Shown piece after piece: positions 52,692 to 61,316 of a stretch of DNA of 64,000 nt. The notes beneath the pieces were generated by a model. That model did not search any database and was not told the DNA's origin. It was given only the letters and a program-made list of their open reading frames with translations. Location of the stretch: assembly GCF_000332335.1 (NCBI RefSeq), contig NZ_KB235948.1, positions 2,621,843-2,685,842 on the forward strand, in the 5' to 3' direction. Every line of letters begins with the position of its first letter. The stretch's first letter is position 1. This DNA comes from Kamptonema formosum PCC 10802 (GTDB lineage Bacteria > Cyanobacteriota > Cyanobacteriia > Cyanobacteriales > Oscillatoriaceae). The translations under genes and the position numbers were made by a program.

Positions 52692-53285
52692 GTGAAAACT
52701 GCCAAGCCAAAGTCCAGACGCCAAAATTGGCCGGCACCTCTATGGCCACTGTGCCTCAGCTCGCTCGTCTTGGCGGTTGGGCTGCCACAGCAATCCGCCA
52801 CCGGCATTGAGCCGGAATCTCTGGCGCAAACCGTCGAGAATATGTGCCTTGCGCCCCTCCCCAGCACCGCTCCCTTGGATTTAACCGCTTTAGATCCAAA
52901 AGCCCCCTCACCGCCACCAGGCGTGATAACCGCCGAGACGATTTCCGAGCGGGGGCTGACTGTGCCCAGTCTCTGGTGGGCAAAAGACCAGTTTGCAGGC
53001 AAGCTGCTGCAGAACTGGCTGGCGTATCCAGGTGCCGGTGAGGCGCGGGGGCGCGTGGACCTGATCGTCAACCGGCAATTCTGGAGCTTGCTCAACTATC
53101 TGGAGCGCTACCGATTTGTCAACGAGTTCGGTTTAGTCTCCCGAGATTACCGCTACAACGTCAGGGTTTTCCACAAGCGCGGAACATTCCTAGCCGCATA
53201 CACCTGCACCGGCTCCTCTGGCGAACCCGTTTGCCGCATCTGTCTGGAATCCGCCGGCAGTGCCGGTTTTTCAGGGAATCCGTAA
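52692..53285 (+). CDS. Exported hypothetical protein
   Basis: 197 residues, opening with GTG. A basic start (MKTAKPKSRRQNW) precedes a hydrophobic PLWPLCLSSLVLAVGLP segment, then SAT: a plausible signal peptide, so the protein should be periplasmic. The mature part contains ITAETISERGLTVPSLWWAKDQFAGKLLQNWLAYPG and VDLIVNRQFWSLLNYLERYRFV, which I remember as the style of a conserved cyanobacterial family without known function. The C-terminus has three cysteines near its end (CTG, CRICLE), possibly in disulfides. Single gene, followed by repeats. Confidence 0.7.
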   Translation: MKTAKPKSRRQNWPAPLWPLCLSSLVLAVGLPQQSATGIEPESLAQTVENMCLAPLPSTAPLDLTALDPKAPSPPPGVITAETISERGLTVPSLWWAKDQFAGKLLQNWLAYPGAGEARGRVDLIVNRQFWSLLNYLERYRFVNEFGLVSRDYRYNVRVFHKRGTFLAAYTCTGSSGEPVCRICLESAGSAGFSGNP

Positions 53286-53325
53286 AAACCCTTCTTCAAA
53301 AGGGGCCAGGTTTACGCTGTCAGGC

Positions 53326-53394
53326 TATAGCGTTTTCATATAAGTGAGGCGATCTCCGGAGGTTTACGCTCCTCACTCATATAAAATCGCTATA
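53326..53394. repeat. 69-bp palindrome with ~24-bp arms
   Basis: TATAGCGTTTTCATATAAG ... CATATAAAATCGCTATA: arms of about 24 bp with a few mismatches and an inner GATCTCCGGAGG palindrome. MITE-like or a strong RNA hairpin downstream of the exported-protein gene. Confidence 0.65.
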
Positions 53395-53562
53395 AAGCCC
53401 AACTACTAACCTTTGGGCTAAAGCCCAACTACGAACTTTTGGGCTAAAGCCCAACTACGAACTTTTGGGCTAAAGCCCAACTACGAACTTTTGGGCTAAA
53501 GCCCAACTACGAACTTTTGGGCTAAAGCCCAACTACGAACTTTTGGGCTAAAGCCCAACTAC
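53395..53562 (-). repeat. Tandem palindrome array, 6-7 units of GGGCTAAAGCCCAACTAC
   Basis: Six complete units and one partial, each ~26 bp, with CGAACTTTT linkers. On the minus strand they are the same as the array at 30381-30635. It lies between two converging genes, just as the other array lies between converging genes. Confidence 0.85.
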
Positions 53563-53625
53563 AAACCTTTCTTCTTCCTTCTCTTGGCGTCCTTGGCTCA
53601 GGAGCGGTTTATTCCCATCAATCAA

Positions 53626-54801
53626 TCAACTCAAACGGATTTCCCTCCACAGCGAGCGGTACTGCTCAACCGCCGCATCGGGCAGATTGTGCAGGAATTC
53701 ACTCTTGTCGAGAATTTTGGCATCGGGTACAAGCAGCTCGTTCTTTTGTAACTGTTTCGGCAACTCAGCTGCAGTTGTGCCGGCAAACACCGGCGAGGCG
53801 GCGAAGCTTTGCAAAGACAGCAGTGCCGCAATTTTTTCCTCCCAGCAGAATTCTATCCACTTGTGCGGCAACGCGCCGGTGGAACTCTCACCGGCACGAT
53901 TGGGCGCGACCCACAAATCCGCCCACAGCGATGTCCCAGACTGCGGCACCGCCACCGCTATTGTCGGTTCCTGCGGCAACACCGGCAGCAAATCGCTCGA
54001 CCAGCCAACGGCTAGCCAAGTATCTCCCAAAATCAGGGGTTGCAAATAAGCGTCAGAGCTGTATAATTTCACTTGCCGGTGCAAGCTGAGGAGTTCTTTT
54101 TTCAGCTCAGGAACTTTATCCAGTTCTGTGGTATTATAAGATTTGCCAAGTTTTTTTAACGTCAGTCCAATGACTTCCCGGGGCTGGTCGGGCAGAGAAA
54201 TTAGCCTCGCCAGTTCCGGACGCCAGAGATCGTCCCAGTCTTGGGGGGGTTGCAAACCGGCAGACTTGAACTTGTCGCGGCGATACGCAATCATCACAGT
54301 GCCCCAGCGGTAGGGTGCCGCCCAGACTTGGCCATTTTTGTCGATTTGACCAGAGTCGTTGCGCCTCACCAGCATCTGCCACCGGCTCGGCAACCTCTCC
54401 CACCCTGGCAGCTGTGCCGGTGTCAGGGGCTGAATCAGTTTCTGCTCAATTGCCTTCGCTAGCCAGTAATCCCCCAGAGTCACCAAGTCAGGAATCCCGG
54501 TGCTAGCAGCCGCCGTCCAGGGAATCTGGAAGGGCCAGCTGGATTTCGGCAACGCACCGGCCTTGGGCTGCCGGTGCATAGCTTGCAGCTGAGCGAACAA
54601 ATCTTTCAACTGCGGCTCGGCTTTGAAGTCCAAAGCTGCCGGTTGCCCCAGCTGTTTGCGAAATTTACTCAATACAAGGGAGGGCACTGAACCTTTTAGC
54701 AGCCGCACGCTCAGTGCCGGTTGGTTTTGGCCACCACACCCTGCCAGCAGCTGCCCCAGAGCTACGGTGCCGGCTCCCACTAGAAAAGACCGTCGGTACA
54801 C
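53626..54801 (-). CDS. Extracellular solute-binding lipoprotein (spermidine/putrescine-binding type)
   Basis: 391 residues. The N-terminus MYRRSFLVGAGTVALGQLLAGCGG has a twin-Arg start and a lipobox LAGC, so it is a lipid-anchored periplasmic protein, possibly exported by Tat. The body (TGIPDLVTLGDYWLAKAIEQKLIQPL; APYRWGTVMIAYRRDKF; LADTWLAVGWSSD-like GDTWLAVGWSSDLLP) resembles PotD-like binding proteins. No ABC permease or ATPase lies beside it, so the ligand and partner are unknown. It begins 3 bp after the stop of the bilin-lyase gene and is co-transcribed with it, an odd pairing. Confidence 0.78.
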   Translation of the reverse strand: MYRRSFLVGAGTVALGQLLAGCGGQNQPALSVRLLKGSVPSLVLSKFRKQLGQPAALDFKAEPQLKDLFAQLQAMHRQPKAGALPKSSWPFQIPWTAAASTGIPDLVTLGDYWLAKAIEQKLIQPLTPAQLPGWERLPSRWQMLVRRNDSGQIDKNGQVWAAPYRWGTVMIAYRRDKFKSAGLQPPQDWDDLWRPELARLISLPDQPREVIGLTLKKLGKSYNTTELDKVPELKKELLSLHRQVKLYSSDAYLQPLILGDTWLAVGWSSDLLPVLPQEPTIAVAVPQSGTSLWADLWVAPNRAGESSTGALPHKWIEFCWEEKIAALLSLQSFAASPVFAGTTAAELPKQLQKNELLVPDAKILDKSEFLHNLPDAAVEQYRSLWREIRLS

Positions 54802-54804
54802 GTT

Positions 54805-55350
54805 TTACTTAATGCGTTTTTCCAGATACTGACCGATCATCAGCTGTTCGCCCGCCCGAGACACGATCGTTTGTCGCGTGCGGTAATTGCAGCCAATGTG
54901 TTTGATTTCTTCCTCAAACACAGAGCCATTGTACTCTGTCCGCAAGCACAAGGTCTGGGGATTGGACATGTAAAACCGAGCCTGTACCGGGTTTTTGGTG
55001 GCAAAACCGCGATCGCGATACATTATATTGCCCATCACCCCAAATAGAGTTGAACCGGCAGACTGCTGGCGATTGGACACTGCACTGGTGCTGTCCCAGC
55101 TGACAAGCGCACCGCAGGTGAGGGTTTGCTCTTCAATCTCGTGGAGCTTCACAAGCTGCACGAGTTCCGGACTTCCCGCTTCCAGAAACTGGATGGTGAG
55201 CAATGTGACCACTTCCTGGATTTCTCCATCTGGCAGCGTGTAGTAGCGTCGCTCTGAGCGCCAGCGCCCCTCGGAAAGCTGCAGCCACTTTGTAATTTGG
55301 AATTCAGCGGCGGACTGGGACAGTTGTATCAGTGATGTCATCTCTGCCAT
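54805..55350 (-). CDS. Phycobiliprotein lyase, CpcS/CpeS family
   Basis: 181 residues, usual length. The family text is clear: EGRWRSERRYYTLPDGEIQEVVT near 27-49 and RTEYNGSVFEEEIKHIG, NYRTRQTIVSRAGEQLMIGQYLEKR at the C-terminus. These beta-barrel lyases attach phycocyanobilin or phycoerythrobilin to conserved cysteines of phycobiliproteins. Which subtype (CpcS, CpcU, CpeS or CpeU) cannot be told here, and no phycobiliprotein genes are in the window. A second ATG three codons in (MTSLIQLS) is an alternative start. First gene of a two-gene operon with the binding protein. Confidence 0.87.
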   Translation of the reverse strand: MAEMTSLIQLSQSAAEFQITKWLQLSEGRWRSERRYYTLPDGEIQEVVTLLTIQFLEAGSPELVQLVKLHEIEEQTLTCGALVSWDSTSAVSNRQQSAGSTLFGVMGNIMYRDRGFATKNPVQARFYMSNPQTLCLRTEYNGSVFEEEIKHIGCNYRTRQTIVSRAGEQLMIGQYLEKRIK

Positions 55351-55538
55351 TCTCCGTTGTCAAATGGTTGCTACAGCCTACCAAGGCGTCGCCCGGGTTT
55401 GATGTCAACTTTGTTACTTTTCTTAATATATCTGCAGGATCGAGAAATTGCCAAAGCAGCTCCAGCTCAACAGTTGAGGCTGGAGGTGGCTGTTGCGCCT
55501 GAACCCTAGCCGGTCGGAGGTGCGCAGCACTGACAGTA

Positions 55539-55876
55539 GAGGCTGGCAGCAGCAAGCGATTTGCCACCATATGCTGATCTATGCTATACTTTGCTCAAAA
55601 CTGCCACCCCGACCCGAAAACCAAAGGCGGGTGGTTGCTCTGAAAAGTCCAAAACAGCTATCTAAACCCGATTTCCAAAAGTAGGTGGCTGTGTCTAAAT
55701 CGCCTGAAAGCCCGAACCCCAAAGGCAAATGGCCTTTAGACTTGATTGAGACAGCTTCTTTCTCAAAGGAAGTCACTCTGTCTGGAGTTTGCAGGTTGTG
55801 CTCGCGGGTTCCCTGCGGGCATTGGTTGATACGCCTTGGCTATCGAGCTAGCCTCCTGTGCTTATGTATTTGCTAT
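55539..55876 (+). repeat. Long inverted repeat, left arm (~335 bp)
   Basis: From GAGGCTGGCAGCAGCAAGCG through TATGCTATACTTTGCTC, AAGTCCAAAACAGCTATC, GACAGCTTCTTTCTCAAAGG to TTGATACGCCTTGGC and CTTATGTATTTGCT. The right arm at 60138-60480 is its reverse complement with over 90% identity by eye. Both arms contain short frames (for example ICHHxLIYAILCS) that I regard as non-coding. The remaining gap to 56210 holds the fragment at 55968-56090. Confidence 0.85.
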
Positions 55877-55967
55877 CAATTGACAGCAATTGATAGCAAA
55901 AATGTATCGGAAAAGCTCATTGCAGTGGTGGAATCAGCCATTTCAATCCCGTTGGCGGGATTCACCT

Positions 55968-56090
55968 AAAAGAGATATCCCCGCCGCCGCTGGAATGGAC
56001 TGTGCCCGAAACCGACCGCAGCGACTCCCAAAGGAAGCCCCCCGCTGCTAAGAGCCCGCACGCCTGACCGGCCTCGGGCTCCCAGCTTTC
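55968..56090 (+). pseudogene. Fragment similar to the interior of the 61924 gene
   Basis: GAGATATCCCCGCCGCCG ... CCGAAACCGACCGCAGCGA ... CTCCCAAAGGAAGC ... GCTGCTAAGAGCCCGCACG lines up with 62760-62870 (AATATCCCCGCCGCCGGC; CCGGAAACCGACCGCAGCGA). About 110 bp, same orientation, no start. Looks like a broken gene copy next to the long repeat arm. Confidence 0.5.
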
Positions 56091-56210
56091 CTCCGGGATT
56101 GAGGCAGACATCGGAAATGCTCTCAAAGGTTAAATAATCCATAAATTAGTCCGGCTAGCGCCCGCACCTTCCTAAGATGGAGAAGAAAGGAGTTCTGCAA
56201 AGAGGGGCTA

Positions 56211-56585
56211 ATGATGGAATCGCTGCAAACGCAAGTAAGCATGTTGAGTCACAAGCTCGATGCGCTGTACCAAATCATTGAGGATCTCAGTAACAAGATA
56301 GCCGAAGTCCTGTCCGAACGCAAGTTAGCTACCAGCCAGAACGGTATGTCTCAGGTTGGGTTGAGTGTCGGGCGATATCACCATCCAAACCACAACGGGC
56401 TCGATATGCTCCTGGAACATAAAGATGTGCTGGTTGATACAACCCGCTATGAAATGACCGCTCACAGTGCTGAGCAAGAGTTAACGCCAGAAATTCAAAT
56501 CCAGCGGCTGACCGCACAGCTAACTGCCGCCTACAACCGGATTGCAGCGCTCGAAGAACAGTTACTCTCTCGCAGAATTCACTGA
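56211..56585 (+). CDS. Coiled-coil hypothetical protein
   Basis: 124 residues, no named family. The N-terminal heptad-rich helix LQTQVSMLSHKLDALYQIIEDLSNKIAEVL and the C-terminal LTAQLTAAYNRIAALEEQLLSRRIH are predicted coiled coils. The middle (GRYHHPNHNGLDMLLEHKDVL) is His-rich. A ribosome-binding AGAGGGG lies just before ATGATG. No membrane segment. It could be a small cytoplasmic structural or partner protein. First gene inside the 4.3-kb segment bounded by the long inverted repeats. Confidence 0.65.
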   Translation: MMESLQTQVSMLSHKLDALYQIIEDLSNKIAEVLSERKLATSQNGMSQVGLSVGRYHHPNHNGLDMLLEHKDVLVDTTRYEMTAHSAEQELTPEIQIQRLTAQLTAAYNRIAALEEQLLSRRIH

Positions 56586-57031
56586 AACAGTGAGCAGCGA
56601 GCGGTGTTAAGTGCTGAGTTTTGAATTAAGCAGATGTGCCTAAGAGCGTTTTTATAAAGTAATTGTTAAGCCCGACTGGGGGCCAGAAACCGGAACTCTT
56701 GCGGCAGGAGGGCGCTCGTTCTTCCGGCTCCCCCACCATAAGAAACCCGGTTGGCTGTGGCTTCACTTTTTCTTTATAAATGCCCTCTCCATAAACTTCA
56801 CACAGCGCACCGGCAGATATCTCGGAGAAGCCCGCCCTCATAAGGATTGTTATGCAAAATTGATGCAAGCGGAGGTGAAGGTAGCAGTAGCCACTTAGGG
56901 CACGGACGTAGGAATTGCGTTCCCTCCGACCCTATCCCTACTAGCAAGTGAGATGCCTTGTCCATTACTGAGCTGTCTGTTGCTATACTTATTCACTCAT
57001 CGCTCCGGAGCTACGCCAAAGCGCTGCTCGC
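56586..57031. other. Spacer with dispersed repeats
   Basis: 446 bp. It holds a GAAACCCGGTT unit near 56741 and the inverted relative of the 50200 repeat at 56924-56996 (CACGGACGTAGG ... CTAGCAAGTGAGATGCC ... ACTGAGCTGTCTGTTGCT). The minus frame 56626-56868 has no support. Confidence 0.5.
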
Positions 57032-58189
57032 TTACGAGCGAGCCGCAACGCTTGCGACTAGCGCTTCAATAGCGTGCAGGAGTGTGGATTGGTTCCAACC
57101 CCGGTAGAGACTCGCCGCGATCGCCAGCCCGCCGGCACCCACGCCTTCCTTGACATATCCGCGCTCGTATGCTATAAGCTGCGAGTAGCGAGACTCGGCA
57201 AAACTCAGCCCGGTAGCCATGAGGGGCACCGGTCCGAGCTCTTCCGCCAGTCCAGCCGTGTCGCCGGTGGGGTCTTCCGCCACCCAGCGAGTGGTTCCCA
57301 CCACAATTTCTTCCCGACGCCAGGGCAGGGAATACCGGCAGGCTATAGATTCAATTAACGCATAAACCGCCAGCATTTGCGTGCCGCCGGCGAGCAAAAC
57401 GCCGCCGGTGCGGCTAGCTGCGATCGCCATCCCCGCCGCTGCCACTTGCATCGGATCTCCCACCGCCGCCACCAGCTGCAGGGGATCGGGGGATTTTGGA
57501 TTTTGGATTTTGGATTTTGGATTTTCAGCAGCTTCCTCACCGGCATCTCTCACCGCCAAATCGAGCCAACCGGCACGCTGCAAACCCGAACGCACGACAT
57601 CCCACTTCTGTGCGTGATTGCAGCTCGGGTGACTGCTGTTCACCTTACCGGCTGCCCGCACGCCCAAGCCGGTTAAAATCGCTAGGGCGGTGGTGGTGCC
57701 TCCCACCACGCACTCGCTGACGATTAAATATCCGGATGAATTCGCCAGCTTTTCGCCCCAGCTGAGTCCTTGCGCGAGCAGGTGTTTGACTGCTGGCAGT
57801 TCCAAGGCGGTGCCGGTGGTGAGACAGCGTGCCGGTGCGCCGCCCAAATTTATTGCCGGTACTGCCGGCGCTTCCGGCAAACCCGCATTGAACAGGTAAA
57901 CGGGGATATCTAAAGCCTCGACAACGGCGCGGGAAATCAGCACCGGCGATACTCCCGCACACAGGGGGGGTAAAGGATATTGGGGACAAGGTACCGGCCC
58001 ACTGCAGAGAAACTCGGCGTCCGCAATTGCCGTGCGCCGCCTTGCTTCTGGGGTTGCGCCGGCAGCTGAAATCCCGGGAATTAAACAGGTGTCCGTGAAT
58101 CCCAAAATGCACGCGAATGCCGGTTTGATTCCCCGATACTTTTGCAGCCACCGCTGCCCAAGTTCGAGCTGGGTGTAGACGCGAATCAT
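57032..58189 (-). CDS. CobT-like nicotinate-nucleotide-dependent phosphoribosyltransferase
   Basis: About 385 residues from the ATG at 58189 (MIRVYTQLELGQRWLQKYRG). The frame is open to 58261, but the extra MPHTMMPHAMMPHARYPMP is translated heptamer repeat. Family text: GTALELPAVKHLLAQGLSWGEKLA, VGGTTTALAILTGLGVRAAGKVNSSHPSCNHAQKW, AAGMAIAASRTGGVLLAGGTQMLAVYALIES and VGTTRWVAEDP. This is the cyanobacterial CobT-like family, related to the enzyme that activates dimethylbenzimidazole for cobamide assembly; since cyanobacteria make pseudocobalamin, the true base is uncertain. A Lys-poor insert near 235-250 coincides with AAATCCAAAATC repeat DNA inside the gene. Confidence 0.82.
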   Translation of the reverse strand: MIRVYTQLELGQRWLQKYRGIKPAFACILGFTDTCLIPGISAAGATPEARRRTAIADAEFLCSGPVPCPQYPLPPLCAGVSPVLISRAVVEALDIPVYLFNAGLPEAPAVPAINLGGAPARCLTTGTALELPAVKHLLAQGLSWGEKLANSSGYLIVSECVVGGTTTALAILTGLGVRAAGKVNSSHPSCNHAQKWDVVRSGLQRAGWLDLAVRDAGEEAAENPKSKIQNPKSPDPLQLVAAVGDPMQVAAAGMAIAASRTGGVLLAGGTQMLAVYALIESIACRYSLPWRREEIVVGTTRWVAEDPTGDTAGLAEELGPVPLMATGLSFAESRYSQLIAYERGYVKEGVGAGGLAIAASLYRGWNQSTLLHAIEALVASVAARS

Positions 58190-58199
58190 ATCAATTTCG

Positions 58200-58507
58200 G
58201 TTGAGGGCATGGGGTATCGGGCATGGGGCATCATCGCATGGGGCATCATCGTATGGGGCATGGGGCATCATCGCATGGGGCATCATCGCATTGGGCATTG
58301 AGGAAAACAATTAATCCCCTATCCAAAATCCAGCCTCCAAAATTCAACATCCAAAATCCTAAATCGAAAATTTAAAATCTGATCGGTGGGGATTTGGGCC
58401 GAGATTAGGAGATTAGGGGATTAGGAGATTTGGGGTTAGGTTTTCGGGGAAAGCCAATCCCCCATCCTAACTCCTAACTCCTAACTCCTAACTCCTAACT
58501 CCTAACT
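58200..58507. repeat. Heptamer and mixed tandem repeats (GCATGGGG; TAACTCC)
   Basis: 58200-58300 alternates GGGGCAT with CATCATCG units; 58320-58380 has AAATCCA iterations; 58468-58507 is (TAACTCC)n. These fill the gap between the CobT-like gene and the DUF2232 gene. Confidence 0.7.
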
Positions 58508-58543
58508 TCAAAATCTAAGCTCCCAACTCCTAACTCTTAACTC

Positions 58544-59383
58544 CTATTCCTCAGTTAGCAGGACTTGCACCCAGGGTGGGGGTGGCGGAATTGGGTTGCC
58601 CAGGCGTTCCAGCAGCAGACAAGCAGCCAGATGCACCGCGAACAAATAAATCACATTATTGAGCAACACAACTGCAAGAGCGATCGCCTGAATCATCGCC
58701 AATTCTGGCTGAGCGAGCAAACCCAGACGCTCAAAAATCCATTCAGTCAATTCAGTAATTTGAGCAGTCAGGTAAACCCAGAGGTCTTCACCCAGCAAGA
58801 TTGAGAGCAGCCAAATGCGAAAAAACACCCCGAAAGTGCCCACCAGAGAGCCCATAAAAATAGAGGCGTTCCAGTTGGCACCGCGCCGCCACAGCCCACC
58901 CAGGAGCACCCCCAAGAGGCCAAAAGGCATGACAAAGAGGATACTGCGCGTCGGGCCCATGAGCACTGCGAGCAGCAACCCAGAAACCAGCGCCCCCATC
59001 CAGGCGGCTCGCGGTCCCCAGCGCAGGTAAACCAGCGCGATGGGAACGGGAAAAAAGATCCGCAGCACCGGCCCGAGGGGAAAATAGTAATTGATCAGCC
59101 AAATCAGACTGGCGGTACTGGCCAGAAAAGCTGTTTCCACCACAATCAAAGGGGCAACATCCCTCACGCGCCCGTCGGAAACAGGTGGCGAGCCGGTCGG
59201 AGGGGACGCCGCTGCCGGTGGGTTGAGGTCATCGTCCGGTATCCACTCACCGGCATCTGACTGATCTCGGTTGCTGACCGGCTCAGCAGCAGATTGCTCA
59301 TCTGCCGGTGAGGGAAGCTGGTTTTCAGCTTTACCGGCACTAGCTGTTTCAGGCGAAAAGCCCTCTCCCTGGGGATTGCTCAT
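58544..59383 (-). CDS. DUF2232 membrane protein
   Basis: 279 residues. The first ~80 are polar and acidic (Ser/Glu/Pro/Asp-rich, cytosolic). Then come six or more hydrophobic segments starting with PLIVVETAFLASTASLIWLINYYF, FFPVPIALVYLRWGPRAAWMGALVSGLLLAVLMG and PFGLLGVLLGGLW. The motif VYLRWGPRAAW is characteristic of DUF2232, a family related to the substrate-binding S components of ECF vitamin transporters and to YybS. No T-module gene is near. The substrate is unknown. Same strand as the CobT-like gene downstream, but separated by repeats. Confidence 0.82.
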   Translation of the reverse strand: MSNPQGEGFSPETASAGKAENQLPSPADEQSAAEPVSNRDQSDAGEWIPDDDLNPPAAASPPTGSPPVSDGRVRDVAPLIVVETAFLASTASLIWLINYYFPLGPVLRIFFPVPIALVYLRWGPRAAWMGALVSGLLLAVLMGPTRSILFVMPFGLLGVLLGGLWRRGANWNASIFMGSLVGTFGVFFRIWLLSILLGEDLWVYLTAQITELTEWIFERLGLLAQPELAMIQAIALAVVLLNNVIYLFAVHLAACLLLERLGNPIPPPPPWVQVLLTEE

Positions 59384-59575
59384 GCAGATTCTAGGGCAGC
59401 CGACATGGGCCCGCCCGGATTAAGACAGCCGCAGACCATTCCGAGCCGGAGCCCGGACGCCAGTGCGACAGACGCCGACATCTACCATTATCTGCGTTTA
59501 TCTGCGCTCATCTGCGGTTTTTTAATCAATCGCGGCCTAAAATCCAAAAACTGCCATCTAAGAATTCAAAGCCGG

Positions 59576-60124
59576 CTAAGTCGCGGGACCGGCAGAGATG
59601 GGCGAGACTTCCGGCGCGGTCGGGTGCTGAATCACCAGCACAGAACAGGGAGCACCGTGCGTGACATAGTTGCTGACACTGCCGAGCAAAGCTTCTGCCA
59701 GTCCCGTGCGCCCCCGGCGTCCCACCACAATCAGATCCGCTCCCCAGCTTTTGGCCAACTGACACAGCAACTCACCGGCTTCGCCAATCTTGCAGTCAAA
59801 TTCTGCCGGCACGCCCTGACTGGTGGCGGTATGGCAGTAGCGGCCCAGCATTTCCCGCGCCTGCTGTATCTGGGTTTCCACGAGCCGGTGCTGAGTCTGG
59901 AAAGTGTAATCGACAGCGGCAGGAGACAGGCCCAGCTCCACCGGCATCGCCACCATTGGCTCGCCGAGGGTTTCGTAAGTCAGGCCGTGAAACAGCATCA
60001 GACTGGAACCTTGCGCCAAAGCCATCTCCAGCGAGCGGGTAAAAACCGACTTGCTCAATTCCGAGTCATCTAGGGCAACGAGAATCTTTTTAAAACTCAT
60101 AGCTTCCGATACATTTTTGCTCAC
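59576..60124 (-). CDS. Universal stress protein (UspA family)
   Basis: 182 residues, or 174 from the second ATG (60100, MSFKKILVALDDSE), which matches the family start better. The alpha/beta fold shows FKKILVALDDSELSK at the first strand with the ATP-contacting Asp, and the nucleotide-binding GRRGRTGLAEALLGSVSNYV near 138-157 (G-2x-G-9x-G/S). USPs of this kind bind ATP and respond to stress or growth arrest. The C-terminal ~12 residues are a Pro/Ser-rich tail. Last gene before the right inverted-repeat arm, which begins 14 bp upstream of its first ATG and so supplies its promoter region. Confidence 0.88.
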   Translation of the reverse strand: MSKNVSEAMSFKKILVALDDSELSKSVFTRSLEMALAQGSSLMLFHGLTYETLGEPMVAMPVELGLSPAAVDYTFQTQHRLVETQIQQAREMLGRYCHTATSQGVPAEFDCKIGEAGELLCQLAKSWGADLIVVGRRGRTGLAEALLGSVSNYVTHGAPCSVLVIQHPTAPEVSPISAGPAT

Positions 60125-60137
60125 AACCTTTAACAGT

Positions 60138-60480
60138 TGTCAGCAAATACATAAGCCAAAAGAGTTTCTTTTGGCCAAGGCGTATCAACCCATGCCCGCA
60201 GGGAACCCGCGAGCACAACGTCCAAACTCCAGACAGAGTGACTTCCTTTGAGAAAGAAGCTGTCTCAATCAAATCTAAAGGCCATTTGCCTTTGGGGTTC
60301 GGGCTTTAAGGCGATTTAGCAGACACAGCCACCTCCCTTTGGTTTTCGGGTTTAGATAGCTGTTTTGGACTTTTCAGAGCAACTACCCGCCTTTGGTTTT
60401 CGGGTTGGGGTGGCTGTCTTGAGCAAAGTATAGCATAGATTAGTATATGGTGGCAAATCGCTTGCTGGTGCCAGCCTCCT
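60138..60480 (-). repeat. Long inverted repeat, right arm (~340 bp)
   Basis: Reverse complement of the left arm at 55539-55876, with small indels (AAACCAAAGGGAGG for TTTCCAAAAGTAGG). The arms point toward each other across 4.26 kb. The UspA gene reads away from this arm, so its promoter probably lies inside it. The remainder of 60481-60608 shows nothing. Confidence 0.85.
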
Positions 60481-60608
60481 GCGGGGGGGGTGGAGGGCTT
60501 CCCCACCCTAACCTTAGCGCAGTCCGAGGTCAGCGCTGAAGCCGCATAACAATACTTGACAATTGAGAGAGAGGGAATGGCTTCACTTGGAGAGCGAGCC
60601 CCCGACCG

Positions 60609-61316
60609 CTAGACCAGCAGGCGCTCTAGGGCGTGCAAGTCGGGAATGCAAAGAACATCGCGCTCCCGCTGAATCAGCCCTTTTTTCTCCAGCTTGCTTA
60701 GCACCCGCGTCACCGTTTCTCGGGCCAGTCCGCTGAGACTGCTCAACTCCCGGTGGGGCAAATTGGGAATTTCAAGACCTTCGGGGGACTGTTTTCCTTG
60801 GCCCTCCGCCAGAAACAGTAAAATATCAGCCACTCGCGAAGTGCTGTCTGCTTCCCGCAAGCGCAAGCGGCGGTTGACTTGACGCAGACGCCGGGCCATC
60901 AGCTGAGCCAGCCGAATGCCCGCCAGGGGCTCTGTGTGAATCAGCTGGACAAAATCCTGAGCTGGCAAATTGCCAATCACAGTAGGAGCGAGAGTAATCA
61001 CATCCGTTGAGCGAGGCACCTCATCGAGTGCCGCCATCTCGCCAAACAGCTCTCCCTTGCCCAGAATATTGAGAGTCACTTCCTTCCCATCCAGGTTGTA
61101 GGTGCGAATCTTCACCCAGCCGTCCAAAATGAAGTAGACCGAACTGCCCCAGTCATTTTCGAGCAAAATCACCTGATTCGCTGGATGGCTGCGGCTGACA
61201 ATATGGGCAGTGGCCTTTTCCACAATATCCTCTGGCAGGCCGGCAAAAAAAGGGGTAGAGCGAATCAACTGGTCAACACTGGAGTGGGGCTCGCGGAGGC
61301 TAAATCGTTCGTCCAT
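60609..61316 (-). CDS. Crp/Fnr family transcriptional regulator
   Basis: 235 residues. The N-terminal cyclic-nucleotide-binding fold runs ~18-140. Its phosphate-binding cassette GELFGEMAALDEVPRSTDV (~88-106) keeps Gly-Glu and the Arg-Ser pair that contacts cAMP in CRP, so nucleotide binding is possible. A long dimerisation helix (LAQLMARRLRQVNRRL) leads to a winged HTH with the recognition helix LSSLSGLARETVTRVLSKLEKKGLI. No Fnr cysteines at the N-terminus. Likely a dimeric DNA-binding regulator of the SYCRP type; targets unknown. Stands alone, upstream region shared divergently with the 61924 gene. Confidence 0.88.
   Translation of the reverse strand: MDERFSLREPHSSVDQLIRSTPFFAGLPEDIVEKATAHIVSRSHPANQVILLENDWGSSVYFILDGWVKIRTYNLDGKEVTLNILGKGELFGEMAALDEVPRSTDVITLAPTVIGNLPAQDFVQLIHTEPLAGIRLAQLMARRLRQVNRRLRLREADSTSRVADILLFLAEGQGKQSPEGLEIPNLPHRELSSLSGLARETVTRVLSKLEKKGLIQRERDVLCIPDLHALERLLV

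Noticed and set aside
55493..55684. Conserved short frame in both long inverted-repeat arms (ICHHxLIYAILCS ... ALKSPKQLSKP)
   Set aside because: Conservation follows from DNA identity of the arms; no good start or ribosome-binding site, ends differ.
56626..56868. 80-residue minus-strand frame
   Set aside because: Contains a GAAACCCGG repeat, no family resemblance, no membrane or domain pattern.
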